A stretch of 64,000 nucleotides of DNA from Shewanella piezotolerans WP3 (GTDB lineage Bacteria > Pseudomonadota > Gammaproteobacteria > Enterobacterales > Shewanellaceae): assembly GCF_000014885.1 (NCBI RefSeq), contig NC_011566.1, positions 4,214,501 to 4,278,500 of the forward strand. Direction: 5' to 3'. Shown piece after piece: positions 25,661 through 35,280 of the stretch. The position numbers and the translations under genes are program-made. Every line of letters begins with the position of its first letter. Positions within the stretch are counted from its first letter, which is position 1. Under the pieces are notes generated by a model. That model had not been told where the DNA came from. It did not search any database and worked only from the letters and a program-made list of their open reading frames with translations.

Positions 25661-26581
25661 ATGTCAGCAACAGCATTACCCAAGATGGTTCCGGCGGCCT
25701 TTATGTCGGTGGTATTAATTTGGTCAACAACGCCACTAGGGATCGTATGGAGCAGTGAGTCAGTGCATCCAACAATGGCGGTTTTATTGCGTATGTTGAT
25801 AGCCTTGTTACTGGGCTCGATAATCATCTTACTCATGCGTATTCGCTTACCGTGGAACCCCACTGCCAGAAAGCTATACACAGTCTCCTCAATAGGAATA
25901 GTAGGAGGCATGTTACTGAGTTACTTTGCCGCGCGTTACCTGCCTTCAGGCACCATGTCGTTGATTTTTGGCTTATCGCCCTTAATCTCAGGCTTACTCG
26001 CGCAGAAAATACTGAATGAACCTAAGTTTAGTCCAATGCGCTTCCTCGCTCTGGCAATTGCATTTACCGGTCTTGGCATCGTTTGCTCCGCTAAACTTTC
26101 ACTAGCAAGTGATAGCTGGGTTGGCTTGCTACTGATTTTAACCGCGGTAAGTTTATTTAGTTTAAGCGGCGTATTGATAAAAACAGTGAAGATAAACATT
26201 CATCCGATAGCCAGTACCGTTGGGGCACTTATCTATTCGACACCGATGTTTGCTATTGCCTGGTTACTCTTTGATGGAACCGTGCCAGTGGATACTTGGC
26301 AGCCACGCTCATTAATGGCAATCGTTTACTTAGGTGTATTTGGCTCGTTAATTGGCTTTATTGCTTACTTCTATGTATTACAGCACCTCAACGCCAGCAC
26401 TGTAGCATTAGTCACTCTCATTACCCCGGTGTTCGCGATGATACTAGGTGCACAACTTAATGGTGAGGCGATAACCCAAGCCTTGGCTATTGGCGCCAGC
26501 TTTGTGTTAACCGGGTTAGCACTGTTTCAGTTTGGTGATCAGTTACGCACTCGATTAATTAAGAACGCTAGCACTAAATAA
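25661..26581 (+). CDS. EamA/DMT-family exporter
   Basis: A 306-residue inner-membrane transporter of the drug/metabolite superfamily, with two EamA repeats and about ten helices. First-repeat features are VVLIWSTTPLGIVWSSE and FAARYLPSGTMSLIFGLSPLISGL; the second repeat has LGVFGSLIGFIAYFYVLQHLNAST and LITPVFAMILGAQLNGE. AAGGAG before the ATG at 25661 fixes this start; the frame is open to 25547. Family members export amino acids, nucleosides or other small solutes. No linked genes identify the substrate. Confidence 0.88.
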   Translation: MSATALPKMVPAAFMSVVLIWSTTPLGIVWSSESVHPTMAVLLRMLIALLLGSIIILLMRIRLPWNPTARKLYTVSSIGIVGGMLLSYFAARYLPSGTMSLIFGLSPLISGLLAQKILNEPKFSPMRFLALAIAFTGLGIVCSAKLSLASDSWVGLLLILTAVSLFSLSGVLIKTVKINIHPIASTVGALIYSTPMFAIAWLLFDGTVPVDTWQPRSLMAIVYLGVFGSLIGFIAYFYVLQHLNASTVALVTLITPVFAMILGAQLNGEAITQALAIGASFVLTGLALFQFGDQLRTRLIKNASTK

Positions 26582-26609
26582 TACAGGTCAGAAGCAGCTG
26601 ACAACAGTT

Positions 26610-26645
26610 AGTGCTCAATGCCGAATTAACTCGCCATTGAGCACT
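26610..26645. terminator. Hairpin between convergent genes
   Basis: AGTGCTCAATG and CATTGAGCACT form an 11-base perfect stem with additional inner pairing. T runs are short on both sides. It probably ends both the exporter and the cold-shock-fusion transcripts. Confidence 0.55.
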
Positions 26646-26657
26646 TTAAACAAACCG

Positions 26658-27413
26658 TTACTGATACGTTTTACCTTGGTGTTTTAGCCAACCACCAAGA
26701 TGGCGACCATTAGGATCATAATGCGTCCAATGCACCACGCCGCCGCGATCGTTATGCTCATATTGGCCATAAAAGCTCACGGTATCCCCCTCTTTCAAAC
26801 TATTAATCTTCGGGGCTAAATCGATATTATGAGCAATTAACAGAGTTTGTCCGTTATTGAGTTTAATAATAAACCGCTGATGGCGGCTGCCCTTATTATC
26901 ATCGGCAAGTATTCTAGTGACCACACCGCTACTCTTTACCTGAATGCCACTTTGCTGTTGCTTAAACGCTTGGCTTATTGGCGAGTAATCAGCTGCAACA
27001 GCATTTGAAATAACCGGCAGTGCAGTATTTGCAGTCATTGGCGCTATGGTTTTGTTATAAACAAAACTGGCAATCGCCAATACCACCAGCATTATCGCAA
27101 TACGATATAGCACGCCTTTAATTGGCTTTTGCGGCTTAACAGGTTTTATTGCTGCTTTACGTCGTTTATTGCCATCACTACCGCTTTCGCTCTCTCCAAT
27201 ACAAGCAGCAAATGCCCGTTGCTTGCCATCGGCTTGCACCTCTATTTGAAAGTCGACCACATCGCCTACCTGAGGACGTCTCCCCATAGGCTCAAGTGCA
27301 GACATATGCATAAATACATCTTGTGTTGCCTGCTCGCTGCCTTGCACCTCACACCTGATAAAACCATAGCCTTTACTGTCATTCCAGCGAACTATTTGTC
27401 CCTTCTTTATCAC
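26658..27413 (-). CDS. Cold-shock domain fused to a DUF3465-like domain
   Basis: Starting at the GTG at 27413, which overlaps the exonuclease stop as GTGA, the product has 251 residues. Residues 1-75 are a cold-shock domain with an RNP1-like KGYGFI and an RNP2-like VFMHMS, expected to bind single-stranded RNA or DNA. A basic linker and one membrane helix (about 98-117) follow. The C-terminal part (about 140-250) resembles DUF3465: IIKLNNGQTLLIAHNIDLAP, VSFYGQYEHNDRGGVVHWTH and GRHLGGWLKH. The nucleic-acid domain would be cytoplasmic and the DUF3465-like part periplasmic. Coupling to the exonuclease suggests a joint role in RNA metabolism. Confidence 0.82.
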   Translation of the reverse strand: MIKKGQIVRWNDSKGYGFIRCEVQGSEQATQDVFMHMSALEPMGRRPQVGDVVDFQIEVQADGKQRAFAACIGESESGSDGNKRRKAAIKPVKPQKPIKGVLYRIAIMLVVLAIASFVYNKTIAPMTANTALPVISNAVAADYSPISQAFKQQQSGIQVKSSGVVTRILADDNKGSRHQRFIIKLNNGQTLLIAHNIDLAPKINSLKEGDTVSFYGQYEHNDRGGVVHWTHYDPNGRHLGGWLKHQGKTYQ

Positions 27414-28321
27414 TCTTTCTCTTCTCCCAAAAAGCGTTGCTTGATTGTATTCGGCCAAAGCACTTTATAAGGCTCAAGTTGTGCAAACAATCCGTGGTAT
27501 ATATCTAATGCTACCAAGGCATCAGTAGCGGCATACAAAACTTGCTCATTCGATAAAGGCATGTCAAGTGGCAATGCCCAGTTCGATAACGTCACCCGTT
27601 TACTCTTAGGTAATTTAAGCGACAATACACTTGCCGCAATCTGTACTGTCCCCATCTGTTTCGCTGCGCCTAGCTGATTCATCAGCCAATTGAGATCTAA
27701 CATTGGGCTTAGGACAATATTGAAATCACGCTTCATCGCGTTCACATCACTGCGAAGTCCAATGCCAAGCTTAAGAATATTCGATTGCTCAGACAGTACC
27801 TCTGCTAGCGCAGCTTTAAAGATAGATACATTCCTACCAACCATTCTAAACAAGTAACAGTGGCTCGCCGTCGCAATTTGAATCAAAGAGACGGGGTTGC
27901 TATTGCGACGACCTTTTTCAAAAGTTGCTGCAGTTTCAGTGTCAAACCCAATCCATTGCTGAGCGTTAATATCAGTTATCGCCGCCGCTAAGGTATCGCT
28001 GGTTACGATAGATATTTGCCGCTCGTTTCCATCAAGATGCTCAGCAATATTTTGCACTTTGTCGACACGATAGTCTGCAAGTGCTGCAACTTCCTTGTCA
28101 CTCATGCGACTAATAAGGTGCGTTCGCAGCAGCAACCAATCAAACTTTTGCTGGTTTCTCTCATTCGTTATTGAACCGAAAAAAGCCTGCTCCGCCGCTT
28201 CCATCGCAGCAAAATAAGCCTCAGTTTCAGCCCCGAGCGCCCGCCTTATTTGTACTGATTTATCGGCCGCTAGGGCAAATTTATATAAACTCATACCAAT
28301 TCCCAGCGCATTAATCTGCAT
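27410..28321 (-). CDS. RNase D-like 3'-5' exonuclease (DEDDy)
   Basis: A 303-residue protein. After an N-terminal helical region of about 100 residues without clear family, the DEDDy exonuclease domain starts at WIGFDTETAATF (first D and E). It continues with LKLGIGLRSDVNAMKRDF (second D) and ends with YAATDALVALDIY (Tyr and last D). The catalytic set is complete. No HRDC domain is present, so it is shorter than true RNase D. AAGGT four bases before the ATG supports the start. Its stop overlaps the start of the cold-shock/DUF3465 fusion. Confidence 0.85.
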   Translation of the reverse strand: MQINALGIGMSLYKFALAADKSVQIRRALGAETEAYFAAMEAAEQAFFGSITNERNQQKFDWLLLRTHLISRMSDKEVAALADYRVDKVQNIAEHLDGNERQISIVTSDTLAAAITDINAQQWIGFDTETAATFEKGRRNSNPVSLIQIATASHCYLFRMVGRNVSIFKAALAEVLSEQSNILKLGIGLRSDVNAMKRDFNIVLSPMLDLNWLMNQLGAAKQMGTVQIAASVLSLKLPKSKRVTLSNWALPLDMPLSNEQVLYAATDALVALDIYHGLFAQLEPYKVLWPNTIKQRFLGEEKE

Positions 28322-28439
28322 AGTACCTTGCTATAGATTAACGAATCATAACGCGAAACAGCTACGTATTGCGTAAAAAACCGCAACTGTTAGTATCTAA
28401 TACCAACAAAAATAACAGTAAACTAAGACAGTGAACGTC

Positions 28440-30098
28440 ATGAAAAATATGCAGAAATGGATTTATCCCGCGCTATTCGCACTAAGTTGCAACGCCCATG
28501 CTCAAACGACTCTGATAAAAAATGTTAACGGCTACAGTATCAATAATGGCCAACTTAGTACTTTTGATGCGATAGAGTTCAAAGATGACAAAATAACCCG
28601 CCTCTACAACAAGCAGCAGCCCAGCATAAGCAGCGATATGCGAATTATTGATGCTGATGGTAAAACCATGCTACCAGGGCTAATTGATGCCCATGGCCAT
28701 GTGCTTGGTTGGGGGCTCAATTTGATGCGCACTAATCTGCGCGGCAGCTTATCAGAAGCTGAAGCAGTTGAGCGTACCCGTCAGTTTCGCCAACAAAACC
28801 CAGAGCTTACTTGGGTACAAGGCCGAGGCTGGAACCAAGTTTTGTGGCAAAGCAAAACCTTCCCTACCGCTACAACACTGGATGAGCACTTTCCCGACAC
28901 GCCTGTGTGGCTAAGGCGAGTTGATGGCCATGCAGGCTGGGCGAATAGTGCAGCAATGAAGTTAGCGGGGATTAATAAAGACAGCAAAGCGCCCGCTGGC
29001 GGAGAGATAATACGCAACGAAGCTGGAGAACCAAGCGGGGTGTTTATCGATAATGCGATGAGTTTGATAAGCCAAGCTATTCCGCCACTTAGTATCACCG
29101 AACAGGAAGCTGTATTAAAAACCGCGATGACTGATCTAGCGAGCCTAGGCTTAACCAGTGTTCACGATGCTGGCGTGGGCAGCAACACCATTATCGCCTA
29201 TAAGAATTTAGCCAACAAAGATGAGATGCCAATTCGGGTATACGGCATGGTTGCAGCAGGAGATAGTCAATTTAATAAGCTAATGGCAAAAGGCCCATAT
29301 CAGCATCAATCGCAAAAACTTGATTTTAGCAGCGTTAAGATCTCCGCTGATGGCGCCTTGGGCAGCCGAGGGGCTGCGTTAATAGAGGATTATTCAGATC
29401 TGCACGGCCATAAAGGGCTGCTATTGCATAGCAATAAACAGCTAAAGAGCTATATGCTAACCGCTATGCAGGCAGGGTTTCAGGTCAATACCCATGCTAT
29501 TGGCGATCATGCCAATAAGTTAGTTTTAGACTCCTATGAGGCTCTAATTAAGCAAACCAATACTAAGGCTTTGCGTCATCGAGTAGAGCATGCACAAATC
29601 CTCCGCCTTGATGATATCCCACGCTTTGCCAAACTAGGGGTTGTAGCGTCTATGCAAGCGACCCATGCCACCAGCGATAAAAACATGGCAGAAGACCGAG
29701 TCGGTGCCGATCGTATTAAAGGCGCCTATGCTTGGCAAAAACTACTCAATGCTAATGCAGTCATTGCCGCAGGTTCAGATTTTCCTGTTGAATCAGCCAA
29801 CCCTTTTTACGGTTTACATGCTTCAGTTACCCGGCAAGATCATGATAACCAACCAGATGAAGGCTGGTATACAGATGAGAGCATGACCATAGCTCAAGCG
29901 CTAACAAGCTTCACTACGGCAGCGGCTTTTTCAGCGCACCAAGAGCACCAAATAGGCAGCTTAGCTAAAGGAATGAAGGCCGATTTCATCTTCATTGATC
30001 GTGATATTGTCAAAACTGATGCCAGCCAAATCTGGCAAGCTAAGGTGCTACAAACATGGGTTGATGGACAGGTGGTATTTAATATCGAAGATAAGTAG
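28440..30098 (+). CDS. Secreted amidohydrolase, YtcJ-like
   Basis: A metal-dependent hydrolase of 552 residues from the ATG at 28440; a GTG three codons earlier is possible. The N terminus is a signal peptide ending SCNAHA, so the enzyme is probably periplasmic. The metallo-hydrolase motif PGLIDAHGHVLG binds metal. Later family features are KISADGALGSRGAAL, NTHAIGDHANKLVLDSYE, RHRVEHAQILR and AAGSDFPVES with a late catalytic Asp. YtcJ-type enzymes (amidohydrolase family 3) act on cyclic amides or similar bonds. The substrate is unknown. A good terminator follows. Confidence 0.88.
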   Translation: MKNMQKWIYPALFALSCNAHAQTTLIKNVNGYSINNGQLSTFDAIEFKDDKITRLYNKQQPSISSDMRIIDADGKTMLPGLIDAHGHVLGWGLNLMRTNLRGSLSEAEAVERTRQFRQQNPELTWVQGRGWNQVLWQSKTFPTATTLDEHFPDTPVWLRRVDGHAGWANSAAMKLAGINKDSKAPAGGEIIRNEAGEPSGVFIDNAMSLISQAIPPLSITEQEAVLKTAMTDLASLGLTSVHDAGVGSNTIIAYKNLANKDEMPIRVYGMVAAGDSQFNKLMAKGPYQHQSQKLDFSSVKISADGALGSRGAALIEDYSDLHGHKGLLLHSNKQLKSYMLTAMQAGFQVNTHAIGDHANKLVLDSYEALIKQTNTKALRHRVEHAQILRLDDIPRFAKLGVVASMQATHATSDKNMAEDRVGADRIKGAYAWQKLLNANAVIAAGSDFPVESANPFYGLHASVTRQDHDNQPDEGWYTDESMTIAQALTSFTTAAAFSAHQEHQIGSLAKGMKADFIFIDRDIVKTDASQIWQAKVLQTWVDGQVVFNIEDK

Positions 30099-30141
30099 CA
30101 CAATAATCCAACAGTTAAATAATTTGCCATTTTACCGATAC

Positions 30142-30167
30142 AAGCGAGCCCCTGAGCTCGCTTTTTT
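30142..30167 (+). terminator. Rho-independent terminator after the amidohydrolase
   Basis: AAGCGAGC and GCTCGCTT form an 8-base stem around a 6-base loop, followed by T residues. Confidence 0.88.
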
Positions 30168-30336
30168 AACGTTAATAAAGCGCATGGTCCGCGACCAACA
30201 GCCATTACAATAGTTGCCGCCTTGCGCAACAAAGTGTTAACCTTTCACGCTAGAGCAAAAAAACACTAAGTTCTACTTAACTGAATATATTAATAAAAAC
30301 TAAAAGCTGTCACGTTAAAGCAGGAAGATTTATAAC

Positions 30337-30852
30337 ATGGATAACGCCGCTTGGTACAAGAAGCCCGAGATGATCGTAGCGCTTTCTGCACTACTGATCA
30401 GCATAGTCACTACTGTGGTCGGGATCTATTCGGCTTATATCGATAGAGCTTATGCTCGCGCATCTGTTTGGCCTAGAGTTGAAATTGCTAGAAGTTTTGG
30501 CAAAACATTTTTTAACTATCAAATAGCCAATAATGGTACAGGTCCCGCTATCATCAAACATGCAGCAATTAGTTATAAATCTAAACCGATAAAAATATGG
30601 ACAGACATTCCCGAACTACCGTATATAACTCAGTCACATCTCGGCAATAGAATTATGCCAGCAGAAAGCATTATTAAGCCCCTTACTTATGAAGGCGCTC
30701 AATACCAACAGTTCTTAGCAATTGATGACGATATTAAAATCAGTCTATGTTACTGCTCTATCTACGATGAGTGCTGGCTCGTTGACAGAGAAACAGCACC
30801 AAAATCAGTCAGCGAATGTGTGATTGAGGAACCTCTGCGCTTTAAACAATAA
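30337..30852 (+). CDS. Single-helix membrane protein of unknown function
   Basis: A 171-residue protein with one membrane helix (about 13-35). The rest is a probably beta-rich domain of about 130 residues with four Cys (SLCYCSIYDEC and SECV). CAGGAAG eight bases before the ATG supports the start. The neighbours (amidohydrolase and pirin) are separated by terminators, so it appears to be transcribed alone. The family is not recognised. Confidence 0.68.
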   Translation: MDNAAWYKKPEMIVALSALLISIVTTVVGIYSAYIDRAYARASVWPRVEIARSFGKTFFNYQIANNGTGPAIIKHAAISYKSKPIKIWTDIPELPYITQSHLGNRIMPAESIIKPLTYEGAQYQQFLAIDDDIKISLCYCSIYDECWLVDRETAPKSVSECVIEEPLRFKQ

Positions 30853-30902
30853 CAACTTACTTGAAGCTGCTTGTCACAATCTGCATAAAGAGTTTAACGC
30901 TA

Positions 30903-30933
30903 TAAAACCGAGTTCCATCACCTAAGAACTCGG
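30903..30933 (-). terminator. Rho-independent terminator after the pirin gene
   Basis: On the minus strand CCGAGTTC and GAACTCGG form an 8-base stem with a 10-base loop, followed by TTTTAT. Confidence 0.82.
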
Positions 30934-30957
30934 AGACAACCTCGTAAAACCAACAGC

Positions 30958-31818
30958 TTAAGTTTCAAGATTCGTTTTCGGGATATTACCAAATCGACCA
31001 CTTTGGTAATCATCAATAGCTTGACGGATCTCAGCTTGGCTATTCATCACAAATGGCCCCATATGCACAATCTCTTCTTTGATTGGCGTACCGGTCAAGA
31101 GCAACATTCCCGCCCCTGTATTGCTAGTAACTAAATTCACCGCTTTGCTTGAATCAAGAAGCAATAGTTGCTGCGCACTATAACGCTTACCTTGGGCGAT
31201 GAGCTCTCCCGAGTAGAGGTAAATGCCAACAAAAGACTGCTTTAACGCTAACTCTGCACTACCGTTAGCCTCAATACTAATATCTGCTATTGCAGCACTA
31301 CCAGCAAGCTCTTCAATCGGACCAGCTAAAGACTGTCCAGCAAACTGCCAGTTGCCAGCAAGCGCTCTTAACTGTGCTCCAGTTGTATTTTTGTACTCTG
31401 GGATCGGCGTAGTCGTCGTGTCTTGATAACGGGCAGGACGCATCTTTTCACTGGCAGGCATATTGAGCCAAATCTGAAAACCATGCAGCCCAGTATCAGT
31501 ATCGGCTAACGGCATCTCAGAGTGAATGACTCCACTTCCAGTACTCATCCACTGCACATCGCCAGCCTGAATCGCTTTTACATTGCCAAGCTGATCTCTG
31601 TGCTCCATGCCACCTTTAAGAATGTAGGAGAAGGTTTCAATTCCGCGGTGGGGATGTGGAGGAAAGCCACCAATATAATCGGCTTCATCATCGGATTTAA
31701 GCTCATCGATCATTAAGAATGGATCAAAATGGCCGCGGCTAAAGTCAGCAAGCCGTGTAATATTCACTCCATCGCCATCTGTAGTTTGATGCGCTGGATA
31801 TTGTTTAATTATATTCAT
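30958..31818 (-). CDS. Pirin-family bicupin protein
   Basis: Starting at the ATG at 31818 (AGGTG six bases upstream) the product has 286 residues. The N-terminal cupin carries the metal ligands of pirin: H55 and H57 (PPHPHRGIET), H99 and E101 (GVIHSEMP). The C-terminal cupin has lost them, as usual for the family. Bacterial pirins such as YhhW open quercetin's ring or act as redox-sensing partners. The gene stands alone, with its own terminator. Confidence 0.92.
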   Translation of the reverse strand: MNIIKQYPAHQTTDGDGVNITRLADFSRGHFDPFLMIDELKSDDEADYIGGFPPHPHRGIETFSYILKGGMEHRDQLGNVKAIQAGDVQWMSTGSGVIHSEMPLADTDTGLHGFQIWLNMPASEKMRPARYQDTTTTPIPEYKNTTGAQLRALAGNWQFAGQSLAGPIEELAGSAAIADISIEANGSAELALKQSFVGIYLYSGELIAQGKRYSAQQLLLLDSSKAVNLVTSNTGAGMLLLTGTPIKEEIVHMGPFVMNSQAEIRQAIDDYQSGRFGNIPKTNLET

Positions 31819-31909
31819 CTGTTTCACCTAAAGAGTTTTCATTGCCTTTAAGTTAACAAACACAGATTAGAATGAATAACGCGAAATAGTGCAATATCCA
31901 TTCGATTTA

Positions 31910-33247
31910 TTAGAATGGATGATCAACCATAACCCAACCATTAGTGGCTTCATCTGAATGAGCGATATCAAAGCGAATAACTATCCCTGCGGTTAACGCT
32001 CTTAACGATAAGCCGTAATCCACTTTTAAATCAGACAGTAATGTACTGGCAGTATACTCTGGAGCCACTCTTCCCGCTTCAACAAACCCTACAACCTGGA
32101 ACCAATCTAAGCGTAAAAACTTAAGCCAATTAATATCTTCGATAGGATTATATTTTAAGGTGTAGCGGTATTCCGCACTGGTATAAATGGCCGCTTTATC
32201 ATGGAAGCGGTTTTGATCAAAACCGCGCATGCGGTAGAAACCACCCAAGGTCGCCCCTTCATTGTAAGGAGCATTGTTGGTAACTTGGCGTCCGCCTTGG
32301 TCATCGTACTCCAGCTCCCAAGAGGGTGAGTACCCAGTCCAGAAGTTAAGTGCAAGTATACGTTGGCTAGCATACTCTGACTCGCCAAACGAAAAATACT
32401 TACTCATATCAAGATTCATAAAGGTCCACTCATTGTCAGAGTCTAACCAAGCTGCATCATGTGAAACTGAGAAGTACTGGCTACTGCCTGTTGATGGGTT
32501 AACCGAAAAATCGGTATTGTCATACAAGATCCCAAGCTCGATAGCGTGGATAGTGCCATCAAGTTCGTCATCTGCAAACTCAAAACTTTGGTACCGATTA
32601 AACTGCCGTAGCACCACCACTGTTGCCCCACTTTCCAGCGGATTCCAACTATCACCACCGCTTGGTTCTGAAATAAGTAAGCCATTTTCAAGCTTATATT
32701 CCACCATACCTTTATCTTTTGTCGCCCCTATAGGCAAAGCGTATTCTAGCTTTATATCAAACCAATTAGAGGAACCATCCGCCTCTAAAAACTGCAAATT
32801 AGTGGAGTCATTGCTCCCCGGTAGCGGTGTACCTGCTGGGATAAACTCCCGCCCCGCTCCAGCGTATGCACGCTGATCCGGATAATAACCAAGAAAACCA
32901 TAAGTACTTAAGAAGAACCGTTCGGTTTTCGGTAGTTTAAAATTCCAAACGCCTAACCCTGCCCCTCTACTTACATCACCACCAAATACGGTGCCACCAA
33001 TCGTCATTTGGTCTTGGAAATAACCACTCAGCATGCCGCCCAGACCGATGTTAAGCCCCATAGAATCGGAATTAAAAAAATAGGGAAGTAGCAGTTTTTC
33101 CTTTACGTTGTCAGGGGTTTCAGCCCTATCTATTGAGGTTTTTACATTGGCAGCAGGTGCGGCCAACACGCTAACCGGTGTCATGATACCGAGACAAAGA
33201 GAAATACAACAAACAAGGCGAATATCCATATCTATTACTTTCATCAT
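31910..33247 (-). CDS. Omp85-like outer-membrane barrel without POTRA domains
   Basis: A 445-residue exported protein with a signal peptide ending SVLAAP. Almost all of the mature protein looks like beta-barrel. The segment GGFYRMRGFDQNRFHDKAA matches the conserved L6 loop of Omp85 proteins (the R-G-F/Y motif), followed by EYRYTL and a C-terminal VMVDHPF. BamA/TamA-type barrels normally follow several POTRA domains; here only about 35 residues precede the barrel. Such short barrels may be accessory porins or surface antigens. AGAGGAAA precedes the start. Confidence 0.75.
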   Translation of the reverse strand: MMKVIDMDIRLVCCISLCLGIMTPVSVLAAPAANVKTSIDRAETPDNVKEKLLLPYFFNSDSMGLNIGLGGMLSGYFQDQMTIGGTVFGGDVSRGAGLGVWNFKLPKTERFFLSTYGFLGYYPDQRAYAGAGREFIPAGTPLPGSNDSTNLQFLEADGSSNWFDIKLEYALPIGATKDKGMVEYKLENGLLISEPSGGDSWNPLESGATVVVLRQFNRYQSFEFADDELDGTIHAIELGILYDNTDFSVNPSTGSSQYFSVSHDAAWLDSDNEWTFMNLDMSKYFSFGESEYASQRILALNFWTGYSPSWELEYDDQGGRQVTNNAPYNEGATLGGFYRMRGFDQNRFHDKAAIYTSAEYRYTLKYNPIEDINWLKFLRLDWFQVVGFVEAGRVAPEYTASTLLSDLKVDYGLSLRALTAGIVIRFDIAHSDEATNGWVMVDHPF

Positions 33248-33393
33248 ATTTCCTCTAAAGACGACTCCGCGATTGATATTTAAGCAAAGTTTTTCAGCTC
33301 TGCTCTATACTTATTGAAAATATATCAAATCCTACTTGAATACATTTCGCTTTTAACAGGTCTTTTACAATAAAACATAGCAGGATTAATAGT

Positions 33394-33798
33394 ATGACTC
33401 GACAAATATTCATAACCGTAGCGTTAACATTTTCAACATTGGTATTTTCAAGTAACTCTTTTTCCGCAGACTCAACCGCCAAAGTCGGCCAGAGTGATGG
33501 CGAAATAGCCATGCTTAATGGAAAAGCAATGGCATGGGTAGCAGAAACGAAGCAGTGGCTTAGCATTGAAGATTTTTGGCAAAATTGGGCTGACGGCCGT
33601 GGTGGTATTACTTGGGGAAGTAGTAAAGACTATCCACCTTACGAACAGGTCAAAGAGCAGGATACCTTTCTAGTCGAAATCAATGGTGGCACTTGTTTAA
33701 TGGAATTTTGGCATAACCGCTGGCGCCGTGCCAATGATGTCCGTCGCTGGGATGATGGCTTCAATGACTATTCGGCTTGCCCACATGTTTTCGACTAG
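33394..33798 (+). CDS. Small secreted protein of unknown function
   Basis: A 134-residue protein with a signal peptide ending NSFSA. The mature part of about 110 residues is Trp-rich (nine or so Trp) and has one Cys pair (GGTCLMEF and YSACPHVF). AGCAGGAT precedes the ATG. The many aromatic residues and the pair of Cys suggest a small stable extracytoplasmic domain. I do not recognise a family. Confidence 0.7.
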   Translation: MTRQIFITVALTFSTLVFSSNSFSADSTAKVGQSDGEIAMLNGKAMAWVAETKQWLSIEDFWQNWADGRGGITWGSSKDYPPYEQVKEQDTFLVEINGGTCLMEFWHNRWRRANDVRRWDDGFNDYSACPHVFD

Positions 33799-33981
33799 CG
33801 ATTGGACGGTGAAATAACAACGCCCTTGCTGGATGAACATTGCTTGAGTTAATTATTTAATCAGTAGTTTAAGGGCAGATCACACCTTTAAACGAAACTT
33901 CTGCTGCACTTATAATTGTCACGTAGTATTTCCCACTATCATCAATGTCTCATTGTCGTTACCAGCGGGCTATATTCATCT

Positions 33982-35268
33982 ATGTCAGAAACTTCATTTG
34001 AGCGGGCAAAACGCTCTTTTATAGCGGCAATATGGGCCACGCTCGCCAGTATCTCCCTTGGGCTGGCGTTTAAAGTTTGGTTAGCACAGTGGGTCGCTAA
34101 GAGCGATCTTGCACTCTACCATACCGTTGTCGACATTATCTCACTCTCATTAATTCTATTAAGTGGCTTTCGAACCTCAATGGTGGTGAGCTTCTCGCAA
34201 ACAAAAAATGCTCAAGACATTACTAATATATTCCGCTACTCGTTGATATTAATGGTGCTACTTACCTGGGGAATAGTTCTCCCCTATATCAAACATCAGC
34301 TCAAAATAGATGTTGAATACGTGCAGCTGGTCGGAATTATCCTTGGCATGGGCTTTAAGGTCTATTTCACCAATCAGATAGGCATGTACCGACTGTACCA
34401 CATTGCTAATAAAGCAATATGGATAGAACCTATGGTGCAAATAGTCCTGTTCTTGTTCTGCTATTACTTACTGCAACAAAGTGCTGTTTCATCACTGTTC
34501 TTTAGCTTAATGCTTTCGAGCATCGCCGTTGCAGGCTACATGTTTATTCAGCGTCGTAAAGAGATTGCCACCACGCCACTTGCGCCTGTGCAACTAGACC
34601 CTGAAATGCGCAGCTTTGTGAAAAAAAGCATGTTGTCTTCACTCGAGGTTGGCGCAAGTATTCTAATGATTTATATCACCGTTTTACTCACCGTCGCTTA
34701 CTTTACAGTTGATGAACTCGGTGACTTCCAAGTCGTTGTCAGACCCATGTTCACCTATATGACACTATTGTTTGTGTTCCCCGTCTATCGATATATTCTG
34801 CCGGAAATAGCCCAATGCTTACGGCAGGGTCAACATCAACAGATTGCACAAATGCGCCGCTGGTTTTATACGCTAGGTATAACTATTAGCACTGTATTTT
34901 TACTCGGTATGATTTTTTATAGCGAGGAGTTGGTCACGCTAATATTCCCAACAACTTATGCCACTGCAGCCCCGGTATTAATGCACTTTGCGCTATTCTT
35001 TGGCTTTATGATGCTTAACGCTTTTCAGGTGGCCTATATCAAAGCCCATGGCCACTTTTTACAAAGTTTATCGATTAGAGTGGCAGGGGTAGTGACGCTA
35101 ATAACGATGTTTTATATTTTGCGAGTGTTCACTGATAACGTAGTTGCAGTAATACTTGCAATGGGCAGTGGCTACTTGATGATGTTTATCATCTCCAGCA
35201 TCATTGAATACCGCCTTATCCAACAACATAAACAGGCAGGTACTGAGCTGGCTCAGAGTAATAACTAA
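33982..35268 (+). CDS. MATE/Wzx-type flippase-like membrane protein
   Basis: From the ATG at 33982 (MSETSFERAKRS) the product has 428 residues and 12 predicted helices of a polysaccharide-flippase-like carrier. The frame is open to 33916, and no strong ribosome site separates the choices. Family members flip lipid-linked sugars across the inner membrane. A neighbouring surface-sugar cluster is absent, so the substrate is not suggested by context. The gene ends 12 bases before a convergent LysR gene. Confidence 0.72.
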   Translation: MSETSFERAKRSFIAAIWATLASISLGLAFKVWLAQWVAKSDLALYHTVVDIISLSLILLSGFRTSMVVSFSQTKNAQDITNIFRYSLILMVLLTWGIVLPYIKHQLKIDVEYVQLVGIILGMGFKVYFTNQIGMYRLYHIANKAIWIEPMVQIVLFLFCYYLLQQSAVSSLFFSLMLSSIAVAGYMFIQRRKEIATTPLAPVQLDPEMRSFVKKSMLSSLEVGASILMIYITVLLTVAYFTVDELGDFQVVVRPMFTYMTLLFVFPVYRYILPEIAQCLRQGQHQQIAQMRRWFYTLGITISTVFLLGMIFYSEELVTLIFPTTYATAAPVLMHFALFFGFMMLNAFQVAYIKAHGHFLQSLSIRVAGVVTLITMFYILRVFTDNVVAVILAMGSGYLMMFIISSIIEYRLIQQHKQAGTELAQSNN

Positions 35269-35280
35269 CTTTACTAGCAG

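Noticed and set aside
29894..30232. A 112-codon minus-strand frame
   Set aside because: Mostly opposite the amidohydrolase gene and its terminator; a shadow.
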